DNA from: Actinotignum schaalii
Lineage (GTDB): Bacteria > Actinomycetota > Actinomycetes > Actinomycetales > Actinomycetaceae
Direction of reading: 5' to 3'
Length of the DNA stretch: 50,601 nucleotides
Assembly (NCBI RefSeq): GCF_028864145.1
Contig: NZ_JARBHJ010000013.1
Location: forward strand, 1-50,601
In this document: one piece after another, positions 35,595 to 43,510 of the stretch
How the letters are laid out: the number at the start of each line of letters is the position of its first letter
Position numbering within the stretch: position 1 is the stretch's first letter
The notes under the pieces: model-generated
Told to the model about the DNA's origin: nothing
The model's input: only the letters and a program-made list of their open reading frames with translations
Databases searched by the model: none
Position numbers and translations under genes: made by a program

Positions 35595-36131
35595 ATGGGT
35601 AAATATCGGGCACTGTTGCGGCTTGCGCGTCGGATCGGCCCCGCCATCGTTTTCGTGATCACGCGCTACGGACCGCAACTACGCGCCCTCATCCGCGAGA
35701 ATCCGCAAATTGTGTCCAAACTCCAGAATCGTATGCATCAGCTTGCCGGGAAAAACCCAAACGAGCGGGAATCGCACAGCCTGAGCGGCCGCATCGAGAT
35801 CCTCAAAGAGCAGGTCACCTATCTCTACGCCTCGGCTAACACTCCGGAAATTGCCGAAAAAGCTGCGGCCTGGCGTGCGGAACTCGATTCTATTGACCGG
35901 GCGATCCCCGTCCTTGATGCGATGGCCCGCACCCAGCGGCTCAGCGAGCAGCGCAAGCTCTCCAAGCGGATCGACGCGCTATCCCAGAGCATTCTTTCCG
36001 CCAGCCTCAGCGATTACATTGAAGACGCCATTATTGACGACGACGCAGCTGCCCCCGGGAACGCGGCGCCGGGTGACGACGCTACTCCCGGCGCCCCCGA
36101 AACTGACAGCCCCGGAACGAATCGCCATTAG
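35595..36131 (+). CDS. Hypothetical protein, helical, basic N-terminus and acidic tail
   Basis: Not recognised. Residues 1-40 hold a hydrophobic stretch among Arg residues (LLRLARRIGPAIVFVITRYG), perhaps a peripheral membrane helix. Residues 60-140 are strongly helical, probably coiled coil (RIEILKEQVTYLY, RAELDSIDRAI, LSEQRKLSKRIDAL). The last 40 are Ala/Pro/Asp-rich. GGAGGCACAAGG precedes the ATG. Its stop codon overlaps that of the convergent GNAT-MazG gene (TTAG), with no terminator between them. Confidence 0.75.
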   Translation: MGKYRALLRLARRIGPAIVFVITRYGPQLRALIRENPQIVSKLQNRMHQLAGKNPNERESHSLSGRIEILKEQVTYLYASANTPEIAEKAAAWRAELDSIDRAIPVLDAMARTQRLSEQRKLSKRIDALSQSILSASLSDYIEDAIIDDDAAAPGNAAPGDDATPGAPETDSPGTNRH

Positions 36132-37198
36132 CGCGAGTGCTCCGCAGAATTGTGCGGGGCCAGTCCCAAAACACGCGGGATATCCGGGTTGAAGAAATGT
36201 GGGCCCTTGAGAACTTTGCCGTCCTCCCGATAGATCGGCCGCCCGTCCGCCCCAAGCTTCGATAGATTCGAAGCCTGTACCTCGGCAAGCACATCGGCCA
36301 TCGGAATACCCAGCTCTAAAGCCATCCCGTAAATGACATACACCAAATCCGCGAGCGCATCCGAAATCTCAACGATATCGCGGCTCTCATCATCAAGATC
36401 AACAGCGCGCTCAAAAGCTGCGCTGATCTGCTCACCAGCCGCCTTACCGTAGGCAGCGGTCACCAATTCGGTGAATTCCTCAGCGATAAGGGACATACGC
36501 ATCGGCAGGCGCGGCCGATGCGCATTCGGCCCGTCGGTGACGATGGGAAGGGCGTACGTTTCGTGGAATTGCCGTACCAGATCCTCCGGGCGGCGCGGAT
36601 CGGAAAAAGCCGGATGCTTTTCACTGGGCCCAAACCAAGCGTGCGCGGGCTCCATGGCCTCCCCGCGCTGGAGAGTTGCTTGGAATAAACCGTAGACCTC
36701 GCCCTTATTTACCGTGACCGCCGGGCGAATACCAAGGAAGGAAAAGCCGAGCTTCCACGCGATCTTTGCCGAAGCCCAATTAATATCTGAACCTTGCACT
36801 TCACAATCCCAATGCATGGCGGCAAGATCGGTTTTATCAAAGAAATATTCCAGCGCTGCGCGAACGGCTTCCGTCACCATGCCGGTGTTACGGGCCTCTT
36901 TGGCGGCCCAAAAGCCGAGCCGGCCGATGCGTCCGTTTCCCGTTACATCTACCTGAACGCATCCCAGCGGCGCGGATTGAGAGGTGTGGCGGATCAACCA
37001 CACCGGTGAACCTTCGGCCCATTTCCGCGGCGCGAACTCCGTGACGAAAGCTTCGGCATCAGAGCGCGAATACCCGGCCGGAATCGTGGTCCAGCGTTGA
37101 ATATCCGGATCTGCGCATATCGTCGCTAGTGCGGGAACATCCGCGGGGCGCGGAGCGCTGAGAAAGTACGACGGCGTGGTTAGTGTGAACTCCTGCAT
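36128..37198 (-). CDS. Fusion of GNAT acetyltransferase and MazG-like NTP pyrophosphohydrolase
   Basis: Two enzymes in one 356-residue chain. Residues ~10-175 are a RimJ/RimL-type GNAT domain: LRPADVPALATICADPDIQRWTTIP-like start, LGFWAAKEARNTGMVTEAVRAALEYFF (acetyl-CoA loop) and ASAKIAWKLGFSFLGI. Residues ~205-345 are an all-alpha NTP pyrophosphohydrolase with the metal motifs EEFTE (AEEFTELVTAAYG) and EISD within DIVEISDALADLVYVIYG, plus KVLKGPHFFNPDI at the end. Protein or metabolite modification combined with nucleotide house-cleaning is the simplest reading; substrates unknown. The ATG at 37198 lies 6 nt after TACACT. Confidence 0.85.
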   Translation of the reverse strand: MQEFTLTTPSYFLSAPRPADVPALATICADPDIQRWTTIPAGYSRSDAEAFVTEFAPRKWAEGSPVWLIRHTSQSAPLGCVQVDVTGNGRIGRLGFWAAKEARNTGMVTEAVRAALEYFFDKTDLAAMHWDCEVQGSDINWASAKIAWKLGFSFLGIRPAVTVNKGEVYGLFQATLQRGEAMEPAHAWFGPSEKHPAFSDPRRPEDLVRQFHETYALPIVTDGPNAHRPRLPMRMSLIAEEFTELVTAAYGKAAGEQISAAFERAVDLDDESRDIVEISDALADLVYVIYGMALELGIPMADVLAEVQASNLSKLGADGRPIYREDGKVLKGPHFFNPDIPRVLGLAPHNSAEHSR

Positions 37199-37204
37199 GG
37201 CTTT

Positions 37205-37210
37205 AGTGTA
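37205..37210 (-). promoter_or_regulatory. Candidate -10 box of the GNAT-MazG gene
   Basis: TACACT on the minus strand, 6 nt (AAAGCC) before ATG 37198. Confidence 0.55.
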
Positions 37211-37229
37211 CGCAGGCCAGCAAGCCTAC

Positions 37230-37271
37230 AAAAACGCGAGGCCCGAACCGCCACACAGTTCGGGCCTCGCG
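37230..37271 (-). terminator. Intrinsic terminator of the M3 peptidase gene
   Basis: A 14-bp perfect stem: CGCGAGGCCCGAAC at 37235-37248 with GTTCGGGCCTCGCG at 37258-37271, loop 9 nt. On the minus strand it is followed by five T residues (37234-37230). It ends M3 peptidase transcription before the GNAT-MazG promoter. Confidence 0.9.
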
Positions 37272-37332
37272 CCAACCCTCGCGCTCTTCGCGGAATCTCA
37301 GAAGAACCGCAAGAAGCAGCTAACCTCAGGGC

Positions 37333-39357
37333 TTAGGCTTCCACCAGGCCGTGCCGCTTGAGCAGCGCGGTGGCATCCACGTCCCGCCCCAGGAGCGCCG
37401 CGAAGGACTCCTTCGGATCACGTGAATTACCCCGCGAGAGGACCTCGCGGCGCAACTTCTCGCCAGCCTCGCGATTGAGGCCCAGATCGCCCTCCCGCGC
37501 GGCGTCGTTCTGGAACCACGCCACCGTATCCGCATCCAGGGCTTCACACCAGGTGTAAGAGTAGTATCCGGCAGAATATCCACCGGAGAAAACATGGTTG
37601 AAGTAGGCGCTGCGGTACCGGGGCGGCACCAGCTCATGCTGGACACCCGTGGCCCGCAAAGCCTTCTCCTCGAAAGCTTCGAAGTCGGCGGGGCTTGCCG
37701 GGACTTCGGCTTCGCTGAGCCGATGCCATGCCTGATCGAGAAGCACCGCCTGCTCGATTTCGCACATGCGGAAGCCAGCACCGTAGCCGCGCGAGGCAAC
37801 GAGGGCCTCAGTTTGGGCGGCGGGAAGGACTTCCCCGGTCTGGTAGTGGCGAGCGTAGCGTGCGAGTACCTCCGGATGCCGGGCCCAAATCTCGTTGACC
37901 TGGGAGGGGTACTCCACAAAATCACGCGGAACATTCGTTCCGGCCACCGAGGGCCAGCGCACGTCGGAGAGGAAACCGTGCAAGGCGTGCCCGAATTCGT
38001 GGAAAGCAGTTTCCACTTCGTCCCAGCTCAGCAAGGTGGGCTCGCCGGGAGCCGGCTTGGTGATATTGAGGTTATTGCAGATAACCGAAGCGGGGGATCC
38101 CTCCGCGGATTTTTGCACGATGGCGTGCATCCACGCGCCCCCGCGCTTACCGGGCCGCGCATAGTAATCACCGAGGAAGTAGCCAAGGAAGGTGCCGTCT
38201 TCTTCAGCAACCTCCCACACGACCACGTCATCGGTGTACCCGTGCTCTTCGGTCCGGGTGAAGGTCAGCCCGTAGAGCTTATTCGCCGCGTAGAAAACAC
38301 CCTTTTCCAGCACGTTATCGAGTTCGAGGTACGGGGTGAGGGCCTCGTCATCAATGCTGAACTTTTCGGCGCGCGCCTGATTCTGGGCCCGCACCCAATC
38401 GCTGGCGGTGAAGGTGTCCTTACCCCAGCGTTCCTTGACGAAAGCGGCCAGCTCCTCAGCTTCGGCAGCAACGTTGCGGGCGATGGGCGCCATCATGGGG
38501 GAGAGAAGCGCATCGATGTTCTCGAGCGTCCCGGCCGAAGAATTCGCGGCCACGTAGGCGGCGTGGTTCGGGTAGCCGAGCAGCTTGGCGGCCCGAGCCC
38601 GCAGCCGCACCAGTTCCAAAATGGATTCGCGGGTATCGGTTGCCGCGTCGTGGCCGTCGCAGCGCCGCAGGGATGCCTCCAGGAGGCGAGCGCGAGCCGC
38701 GGCGTCGTCCAAATTATCCAGCAGCGGCTGCTGCGTGGGAAGACGCAGCGTGGCGAGATAGGCGGCCGAGCTATCAGCCGCGGCGGCCTCCCCGGCCAGC
38801 CCCTCCCGCTGGGAAGCGGAAAGGCCGCTGAGCTCGGCTTCGGTGAATTCCACTGCGTCATCCAGACCGGCCTGTACGATACGCTGACCGATCTCGGTAG
38901 AGAGTTCGGCCATGCGGTTATTGATAGCCGCCAGTTCGCCCCGCGCTGCCTCAGCGAGCCCGGCACCGGACTGCTGGCAGCGCTTGAGGTGTTCGCGGGC
39001 GGTATAGGCGGTTTCGGGATCCAGGTCCGCCTCGCATAGCTGTTCAAAACGCCGGTACAACCGCGGATCCATATAGAGCGCGTCCTCGTGCGCGGTCATC
39101 TTCGGGCTGAGCTCGGCCTCCACGCGATCCCAATCAGCCCCGCCAATCGAGGAACAATAGGTGTAGAAAATCGAAGCTTCCACCTCGAGCTGCGCTCCGG
39201 AGAGCTCAAAGGGGCGCAGGAAATTATCAACGGTTGGCGCATCCGTCACCTCGAGAAGAGAGGCGACGACGCCGCGCTGGTGCTCCATCAAATCAAGGAC
39301 CGTGGCAAGTTGGGATGCCGGGGTCACATGCGAAAAATCAGGTAAGAGAGTACTCAT
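37333..39357 (-). CDS. M3-family zinc metallopeptidase (oligopeptidase, Dcp/PrlC-like)
   Basis: Cytosolic thimet-type oligopeptidase. The zinc site is AFHEFGHALHGFL (HExxH) near residue 460, with the downstream Glu in FVEYPSQVNEIWARHPEVL. The C-terminal FSGGYSAGYYSYTWCEALDAD segment is the family's substrate-binding Tyr region. 674 aa is typical for Dcp. ATG 39357 (MSTLLPDFSH) is preferred over the open frame to 39432, whose extra part is Cys/Arg-rich. TACCGT lies 7 nt upstream, with no Shine-Dalgarno, so a leaderless start is possible. Confidence 0.93.
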   Translation of the reverse strand: MSTLLPDFSHVTPASQLATVLDLMEHQRGVVASLLEVTDAPTVDNFLRPFELSGAQLEVEASIFYTYCSSIGGADWDRVEAELSPKMTAHEDALYMDPRLYRRFEQLCEADLDPETAYTAREHLKRCQQSGAGLAEAARGELAAINNRMAELSTEIGQRIVQAGLDDAVEFTEAELSGLSASQREGLAGEAAAADSSAAYLATLRLPTQQPLLDNLDDAAARARLLEASLRRCDGHDAATDTRESILELVRLRARAAKLLGYPNHAAYVAANSSAGTLENIDALLSPMMAPIARNVAAEAEELAAFVKERWGKDTFTASDWVRAQNQARAEKFSIDDEALTPYLELDNVLEKGVFYAANKLYGLTFTRTEEHGYTDDVVVWEVAEEDGTFLGYFLGDYYARPGKRGGAWMHAIVQKSAEGSPASVICNNLNITKPAPGEPTLLSWDEVETAFHEFGHALHGFLSDVRWPSVAGTNVPRDFVEYPSQVNEIWARHPEVLARYARHYQTGEVLPAAQTEALVASRGYGAGFRMCEIEQAVLLDQAWHRLSEAEVPASPADFEAFEEKALRATGVQHELVPPRYRSAYFNHVFSGGYSAGYYSYTWCEALDADTVAWFQNDAAREGDLGLNREAGEKLRREVLSRGNSRDPKESFAALLGRDVDATALLKRHGLVEA

Positions 39358-39364
39358 AGGCTTA

Positions 39365-39370
39365 ACGGTA
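39365..39370 (-). promoter_or_regulatory. Candidate -10 box of the M3 peptidase gene
   Basis: TACCGT on the minus strand, 7 nt before ATG 39357. Confidence 0.4.
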
Positions 39371-39475
39371 GCGGGCCGGGCCGAACAAGTACCAGCACGG
39401 CTCGCACGACAAGTACCGGCGTGGCCAGGCATAATCAGGCGTAAGTGGAATCACACCTCTGCGCGGGCCTGCGAT

Positions 39476-39505
39476 TTGAAAAAGCAGGCGCGGGCCTGGT
39501 AGATT
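39476..39505 (+). promoter_or_regulatory. Promoter of tRNA-Leu
   Basis: -35 TTGAAA (39476-39481), 18-nt spacer, -10 TAGATT (39500-39505). Transcription should begin near 39512, about 35 nt before the tRNA. One of the few promoters here with a good -35. Confidence 0.75.
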
Positions 39506-39546
39506 CTTCTCTGTTGCTCAGCACGGCGTGCTGAATGGCAATCACC

Positions 39547-39631
39547 GCGCGGGTGGCGGAATAGGCAGACGCGCTAGCTTGAGGTGCTAGTCCTCGTATA
39601 GAGGGTGGGGGTTCAAGTCCCCCTCCGCGCA
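39547..39631 (+). tRNA. tRNA-Leu (anticodon GAG)
   Basis: Class II tRNA with a long variable arm. The acceptor stem GCGCGGG (39547-39553) pairs with TCCGCGC before discriminator A 39631. The D arm carries GGCGGAATAGGCAGACG, the anticodon loop is TTGAGGT with anticodon GAG at 39581-39583, and the T arm is GGGGGTTCAAGTCCCCC. CCA is not encoded. It reads CUC and CUU codons. Confidence 0.96.
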
Positions 39632-39638
39632 CGGTGAG

Positions 39639-39671
39639 AAAGCCCCGGAAAACACAAATTCCGGGGCTTTT
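39639..39671 (+). terminator. Intrinsic terminator of tRNA-Leu
   Basis: AAAGCCCCGGAA (39639-39650) pairs with TTCCGGGGCTTT (39659-39670), 8-nt loop, ending in TTTT (39668-39671). It lies 7 nt after the tRNA. Confidence 0.9.
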
Positions 39672-39750
39672 CGCATGGCTGGGGTTCCCCGGCCCGGCCT
39701 GGGGAGAGGCTCGGCGCCGAAGAAGTTAGCGAATCGCGTGCCTTTCGGGG

Positions 39751-39756
39751 TATTCT
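39751..39756 (+). promoter_or_regulatory. Candidate -10 box of the Asp-rich protein gene
   Basis: TATTCT, 6 nt (AGGGCC) before ATG 39763. Confidence 0.5.
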
Positions 39757-39762
39757 AGGGCC

Positions 39763-40140
39763 ATGGCTACGAATCCGCGCGCTGCGCTTGACCGTCTCAT
39801 CGGTGCTTTCGAGGATTTCCACCAGGCGGCTACTACCGCTGATGACCCGGAAGCTCCGGCGGTGCTGGAAGCCGCCGATAAGCTGGCGGATGCTTACACC
39901 ATTTACGATGACGTCATCTTCACGAATTTTGATGTCGAAACACCGCTGGATGTCTTCGATAGCGATAGCGAAGATTTTTACGAGGATGACGATTCAGAGG
40001 ATTACCTCTACGACACCGATGATTACGACGATCTGGACGACGATGATGACGATTCAGACGATGATTACGATGACGATGATGAGGATTACCCCGGTCTCGA
40101 TGACGAAGAAGACGACGACGCCCCCGCATCCCGTTCCTAA
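39763..40140 (+). CDS. Small protein with helical N-terminus and Asp/Glu-rich tail
   Basis: Function unknown. Residues 1-50 form an ordinary helical domain (ALDRLIGAFEDFHQAATT, APAVLEAADKLADAYTIYDDVIFT). Residues ~65-120 are almost only Asp, Glu, Tyr and Ser, with runs of consecutive Asp, giving an extremely acidic disordered tail. Proteins of this design can mimic nucleic acid or bind basic proteins or metal ions, but nothing here shows which. 125 aa. Its stop codon interlocks with that of the convergent aldo/keto reductase-like gene (CTAA). Leaderless-type start. Confidence 0.8.
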   Translation: MATNPRAALDRLIGAFEDFHQAATTADDPEAPAVLEAADKLADAYTIYDDVIFTNFDVETPLDVFDSDSEDFYEDDDSEDYLYDTDDYDDLDDDDDDSDDDYDDDDEDYPGLDDEEDDDAPASRS

Positions 40141-41093
40141 GAAATATCGTTGAGCGCCTCGATCACCAGATCGGGAAGTTCTTCACCACCCGCGAGGGTT
40201 CCTCCCAGCAGGCTTGTTAATTGACTGGCGGTACGTGCGCCCACCAGCGCCGCGCTTACGGGGGTGGATAGGAGCCAACCCAGCGCAACTTCTGCGGGAT
40301 TCCAGTTCAAGCCGTCAGCGGCTTTCGCCACGGCCTCCACGATCCGGCGCGGTCCTTCGCTCAAATAGGGGGCCACAAAAGCAGCCAGGTGATCGGAGGC
40401 AGCCCGCGAGGTGGCGGGAATAGAATGCCGGTATTTCCCGGTGAGCACCCCGCGGCCGAGTGCTGAGGTGGCGAGCACCCCGATCCCCATAGCTTCACAC
40501 ATGGGAAGAGTGGATCTTTCTACACTGCGCTCCACCAGCGAGTATTCTTCTTCCACCACGGTCAGCGGAGGCAGATGGCGTTCCCGCAGCATAGTTTGCA
40601 TAGCCGCCACCCGCCAGGGTTCATACCCCGATACTCCGATGTAGCGTGCTTTACCGCGGGTCACCAGCCCGGCCAGGGCTAGTGCGGTTTCCTCATCCGG
40701 GGTCACGCCATCGGGGCCACCGGCTACGGCGATATCTACGGTCTCGATAGCGAGCCGGGAGAGCGAGGCGGCGAGGGAACGTTCAATACCGGCCCGCGAC
40801 ACGCTATAGCTCGGACCGCTCGGATTATCGAGGAAACCTACGCGGGTGCAGATGGTGAGCTGGGAGCGAGCGGCGTCGTCGCCAAAAAAAGAGCCGAGCA
40901 AGGAGCCGAGCAGTGCTTCTGCCGCGCCATCACCGAAAGCCGGTGAGGTATCTACGAGGGTGCCGCCCGCGTCGAGGAAAGCGCGCAACTGCCCGCGGGC
41001 CTCCTCCTCATCGGTATCGCGACCCCACGTGAGCGTTCCCAAGCCGAGAGCGGATACAAGAAGCCCGCTGGCACCAACCGCACGATAATCCAT
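40137..41093 (-). CDS. Aldo/keto reductase-fold protein lacking catalytic residues
   Basis: The overall sequence is a clear AKR: GLLVSALGLGTLTWGRDTDEEEA, AGGTLVDTSPAFGDGAAEALLG, ARYIGVSGYEPWRVAAM, and a C-terminal NADPH-binding part (ALGWLLSTPVSAALVGARTASQL). The tetrad is broken, though. Asp48 is kept, but the Tyr position is Phe53 (DTSPAFG), the Lys position is Arg84 (CTRVGF), and the His position is Gly125 (VDIAVAGGPD). It may bind NADPH without reductase activity, or act in another way. 318 aa, full length with no frameshift, so it is not an obvious pseudogene. The ATG is 6 nt after TAGAGT. Confidence 0.85.
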   Translation of the reverse strand: MDYRAVGASGLLVSALGLGTLTWGRDTDEEEARGQLRAFLDAGGTLVDTSPAFGDGAAEALLGSLLGSFFGDDAARSQLTICTRVGFLDNPSGPSYSVSRAGIERSLAASLSRLAIETVDIAVAGGPDGVTPDEETALALAGLVTRGKARYIGVSGYEPWRVAAMQTMLRERHLPPLTVVEEEYSLVERSVERSTLPMCEAMGIGVLATSALGRGVLTGKYRHSIPATSRAASDHLAAFVAPYLSEGPRRIVEAVAKAADGLNWNPAEVALGWLLSTPVSAALVGARTASQLTSLLGGTLAGGEELPDLVIEALNDIS

Positions 41094-41099
41094 AGCTCC

Positions 41100-41105
41100 A
41101 CTCTA
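41100..41105 (-). promoter_or_regulatory. Candidate -10 box of the aldo/keto reductase-like gene
   Basis: TAGAGT on the minus strand, 6 nt (GGAGCT) before ATG 41093. The spacer also resembles a Shine-Dalgarno but is too close to the ATG to be typical. Confidence 0.5.
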
Positions 41106-41154
41106 AACCACTGTGTCAGCCGGACACCTCACCGCGCGCGCACGCCCCGCCCGC

Positions 41155-41160
41155 TATGCT
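41155..41160 (+). promoter_or_regulatory. Candidate -10 box of uppP
   Basis: TATGCT, 8 nt before GTG 41169. No ribosome site lies between them. Confidence 0.45.
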
Positions 41161-41168
41161 TAGGCCCC

Positions 41169-41990
41169 GTGGGTTATCTAGAAGCAGCCATTCTTGGCTT
41201 TGTGCAAGCGCTAACGGAATTCTTGCCGATTTCTTCCTCGGCGCACATCCGGATTGTCGGTGATCTTTTCGGGTGGGGAGATCCGGGTGCGGCGTTCACC
41301 GCGATTATTCAACTGGGTACCGAAGCAGCGGTACTCTGCTATTTCTGGAAAGATATCGTGCGCATTATCCGGAAGTGGTTGTGTTCGTGGACCGGGCGGG
41401 TGGCGCGCACGAACGCGGATGTACGCATGGGCTGGGTGGTCATTATCGGCACGCTTCCCATTGGCATTCTCGGCCTTCTTTTCGCGGACACGATTGAAAC
41501 ATCGCTGCGCAATCTTTATATCACCGCGGCTGTGCTGGCGCTGTTCGCGATTTTCCTCGGGCTGGCGGATCGCTGGGCCAGCCAGCGCAAAGAGCTGCGC
41601 GATATGAGCTACCGCGACGGCTTGCTTCTCGGTTGCGGGCAGGCTCTCGCGCTTATTCCGGGGGTGTCTCGTTCGGGTGGAACGATTACCACCGGCCTGC
41701 TCCTCGGCTACACGCGCGAAGCTGCCGCGCGGGTCTCTTTCCTTATGGCGGTGCCCGCGGTGCTGCTCTCCGGTTTCTACCAGCTGGTCAAATACGCCGG
41801 AGACGCCTCGATTCCGGCCGGGCCCACGATTCTTGCCACGGTGATTTCTTTCGTTCTGGGGTACGCGGTGATCGTGTGGTTCTTGCGTTTGGTCTCCACG
41901 CGTTCGTACCTGCCCTTCGTGATCTACCGTCTTGGATTGGCGCTACTCGTGGTGGTGCTCTTGGGCACCGGTACGCTCTCTGTTTTTTAA
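41169..41990 (+). CDS. uppP: Undecaprenyl-diphosphatase (BacA/UppP)
   Basis: Integral membrane phosphatase that recycles undecaprenyl diphosphate for cell wall synthesis. The family signatures are LTEFLPISSSAH (residues ~15-26) and LIPGVSRSGGTITTGLLLG (~165-183), with seven or eight hydrophobic helices. Overproduction gives bacitracin resistance in other bacteria. 273 aa, normal. The uppP-mshC neighbourhood is conserved in actinobacteria (Rv2136c-Rv2130c). Confidence 0.95.
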   Translation: MGYLEAAILGFVQALTEFLPISSSAHIRIVGDLFGWGDPGAAFTAIIQLGTEAAVLCYFWKDIVRIIRKWLCSWTGRVARTNADVRMGWVVIIGTLPIGILGLLFADTIETSLRNLYITAAVLALFAIFLGLADRWASQRKELRDMSYRDGLLLGCGQALALIPGVSRSGGTITTGLLLGYTREAAARVSFLMAVPAVLLSGFYQLVKYAGDASIPAGPTILATVISFVLGYAVIVWFLRLVSTRSYLPFVIYRLGLALLVVVLLGTGTLSVF

Positions 41991-42113
41991 CGACGACGCC
42001 GCGATGGCTCGCCTTGCACCGGTGTTCTCTGAGAGCTAGCGGCGTACTGGGTAAACTGTGCTTGAGTTCCTCACGCGGAGGACTCGCGACGTAGGAGACT
42101 AACGGATAACCAG

Positions 42114-43397
42114 ATGGAGACTTGGACACGCCCGGAGGTACCACCACTGGGATTCACCCCGGACCTCAACCTTTACGATTCCGATAATGAGGAAATCTGC
42201 CGGGTAGAAACTCGGCAACCTACCCTCTATACCTGCGGTATCACACCCTACGATGCCACTCACCTGGGGCACGCTTTTACCTATGTGAGCGCCGATACCT
42301 TGGTGCGGTACTGGATGGCGGCTGGCCTTCCGGTTCGCTACGCCCAAAACATTACGGATATTGACGATCCGCTTTTCGAACGCGCCGAGCAAACGCGGGT
42401 GGATTGGCGCGAACTTGCCAATTCTCAAATAGCGCTTTTCCGTTCCGATATGGATGCGCTGCGAGTTGTCCCGCCCGGGAACTGGGTTGCGGTGTCCGAG
42501 GTGCTGGACGAGGTGGAGGCGGTCGTCCGCGATTTTGAAGCTCGCGGTCTCACGTACCGACTTCCCAATGGGGATGGCTCGGAAGATATCTATGTTGATC
42601 TCACCCGCGATCCGAGTTTTGCCGCCGCGCCGGTATTTGAGTATTTGGATCTCGAGCAGATTTTTGACGAGCACGGTGGCGACTCAACTCGCCCCGGCAA
42701 ACGCCGCACCCTGGACCCGCTGGTGTGGAAGGGTGTGCGTGGCAATGACTTCCGGCCCGCGGGGGAGAAGCCCGGGTTCTGGCGGCCGGGCTGGCATGTG
42801 GAATGCGCGCTGATAGCCCGTACCTACCTGGGGGAACATATCACCGTGCAGGCCGGCGGGCGTGATCTGCTGTTCCCGCACCATGAAATGAGTGAGAGTC
42901 ATCTGCGGGAGATGACCGATGATCGCGGCCGGGTAGATATCCACTTCCACGTGGGCATGGTGGCCTACCAGGGCGAAAAAATGTCCAAGTCGCTGGGCAA
43001 TCTGGTTCGAGTTTCAGAGCTGACCGCGGCAGGTGCGCACCCGAGTGCTATTCGCCTGGTTCTTTTGGCCAATCATTACCGCTCCGATTGGGAATACGAG
43101 GCGAGTGCGCTCCGGCGTGCCGAAGCCCGCCTGGAATGCTGGCAGCAGGCAGCCCGCAGTGCGCTTGCAAAGCCCGCGGCCGCTGCGAGCGCATCCGAAA
43201 CTTCCGCTGCGCCAGGCACAACACCCGCGGAGTTAGCTCCAACGTGCCGGGCACTTATTGACGCTATTTCCGATGATCTGGATACTCCGCAGGCACTGCG
43301 CATCCTGGATGACTGGGCGGCAGCCGGGGCACCTGATACGGAACAGGTGGCCCGCGCCGTTGATGCACTCCTGGGGATTCGGCTTCTTACCCACTAA
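42114..43397 (+). CDS. mshC: MshC, cysteine:1D-myo-inosityl-GlcN ligase (mycothiol synthesis)
   Basis: Class I cysteinyl-tRNA-synthetase paralogue that ligates Cys to GlcN-Ins in mycothiol synthesis. LYTCGITPYDATHLGHAFTYV carries the zinc Cys and HIGH-like motif (near residue 40), WHVECALIAR and FPHHEMSESH complete the zinc site, and GEKMSKSLGNLV is the KMSKS loop. MshC is favoured over CysS by the short C-terminal part without an anticodon-binding domain and by the uppP neighbourhood. An Ala/Pro-rich insert (about residues 350-375) lies before the last helices. TAAACT (42052-42057) may be the -10. 427 aa. Confidence 0.92.
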   Translation: METWTRPEVPPLGFTPDLNLYDSDNEEICRVETRQPTLYTCGITPYDATHLGHAFTYVSADTLVRYWMAAGLPVRYAQNITDIDDPLFERAEQTRVDWRELANSQIALFRSDMDALRVVPPGNWVAVSEVLDEVEAVVRDFEARGLTYRLPNGDGSEDIYVDLTRDPSFAAAPVFEYLDLEQIFDEHGGDSTRPGKRRTLDPLVWKGVRGNDFRPAGEKPGFWRPGWHVECALIARTYLGEHITVQAGGRDLLFPHHEMSESHLREMTDDRGRVDIHFHVGMVAYQGEKMSKSLGNLVRVSELTAAGAHPSAIRLVLLANHYRSDWEYEASALRRAEARLECWQQAARSALAKPAAAASASETSAAPGTTPAELAPTCRALIDAISDDLDTPQALRILDDWAAAGAPDTEQVARAVDALLGIRLLTH

Positions 43398-43422
43398 CCG
43401 CAGAACAGGGGCCAGGTGTTCG

Positions 43423-43462
43423 AGGCACCACACCTGAGGCAGATGGCTCAGGTGTGGTGCCT
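43423..43462. terminator. Long hairpin between convergent mshC and RecB-family genes
   Basis: A perfect 16-bp stem: AGGCACCACACCTGAG (43423-43438) with CTCAGGTGTGGTGCCT (43447-43462), 8-nt loop. No T run. Likely a bidirectional terminator. Confidence 0.78.
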
Positions 43463-43510
43463 GAGGGCGGGCCTGGTGCCCGAGGGCAGCACGGGCGATG
43501 CGGCACGGCG

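Noticed and set aside
37594-39039. 481-residue plus-strand open frame opposite the M3 peptidase
   Set aside because: The minus-strand product has the HEFGH zinc site and full family length; the plus-strand frame has no motif.
42114-43397. Ordinary cysteinyl-tRNA synthetase (cysS)
   Set aside because: HIGH, KMSKS and zinc residues are shared, but the C-terminal anticodon-binding part is missing and the neighbourhood (uppP, RecB, trmI, pupylation genes) is that of mshC.
43411-43500. Repetitive element between mshC and the RecB-type gene
   Set aside because: The repeated CAGGTG/GGTGCC words are explained by one 16-bp inverted repeat acting as a hairpin; no further copy was noticed in the window.
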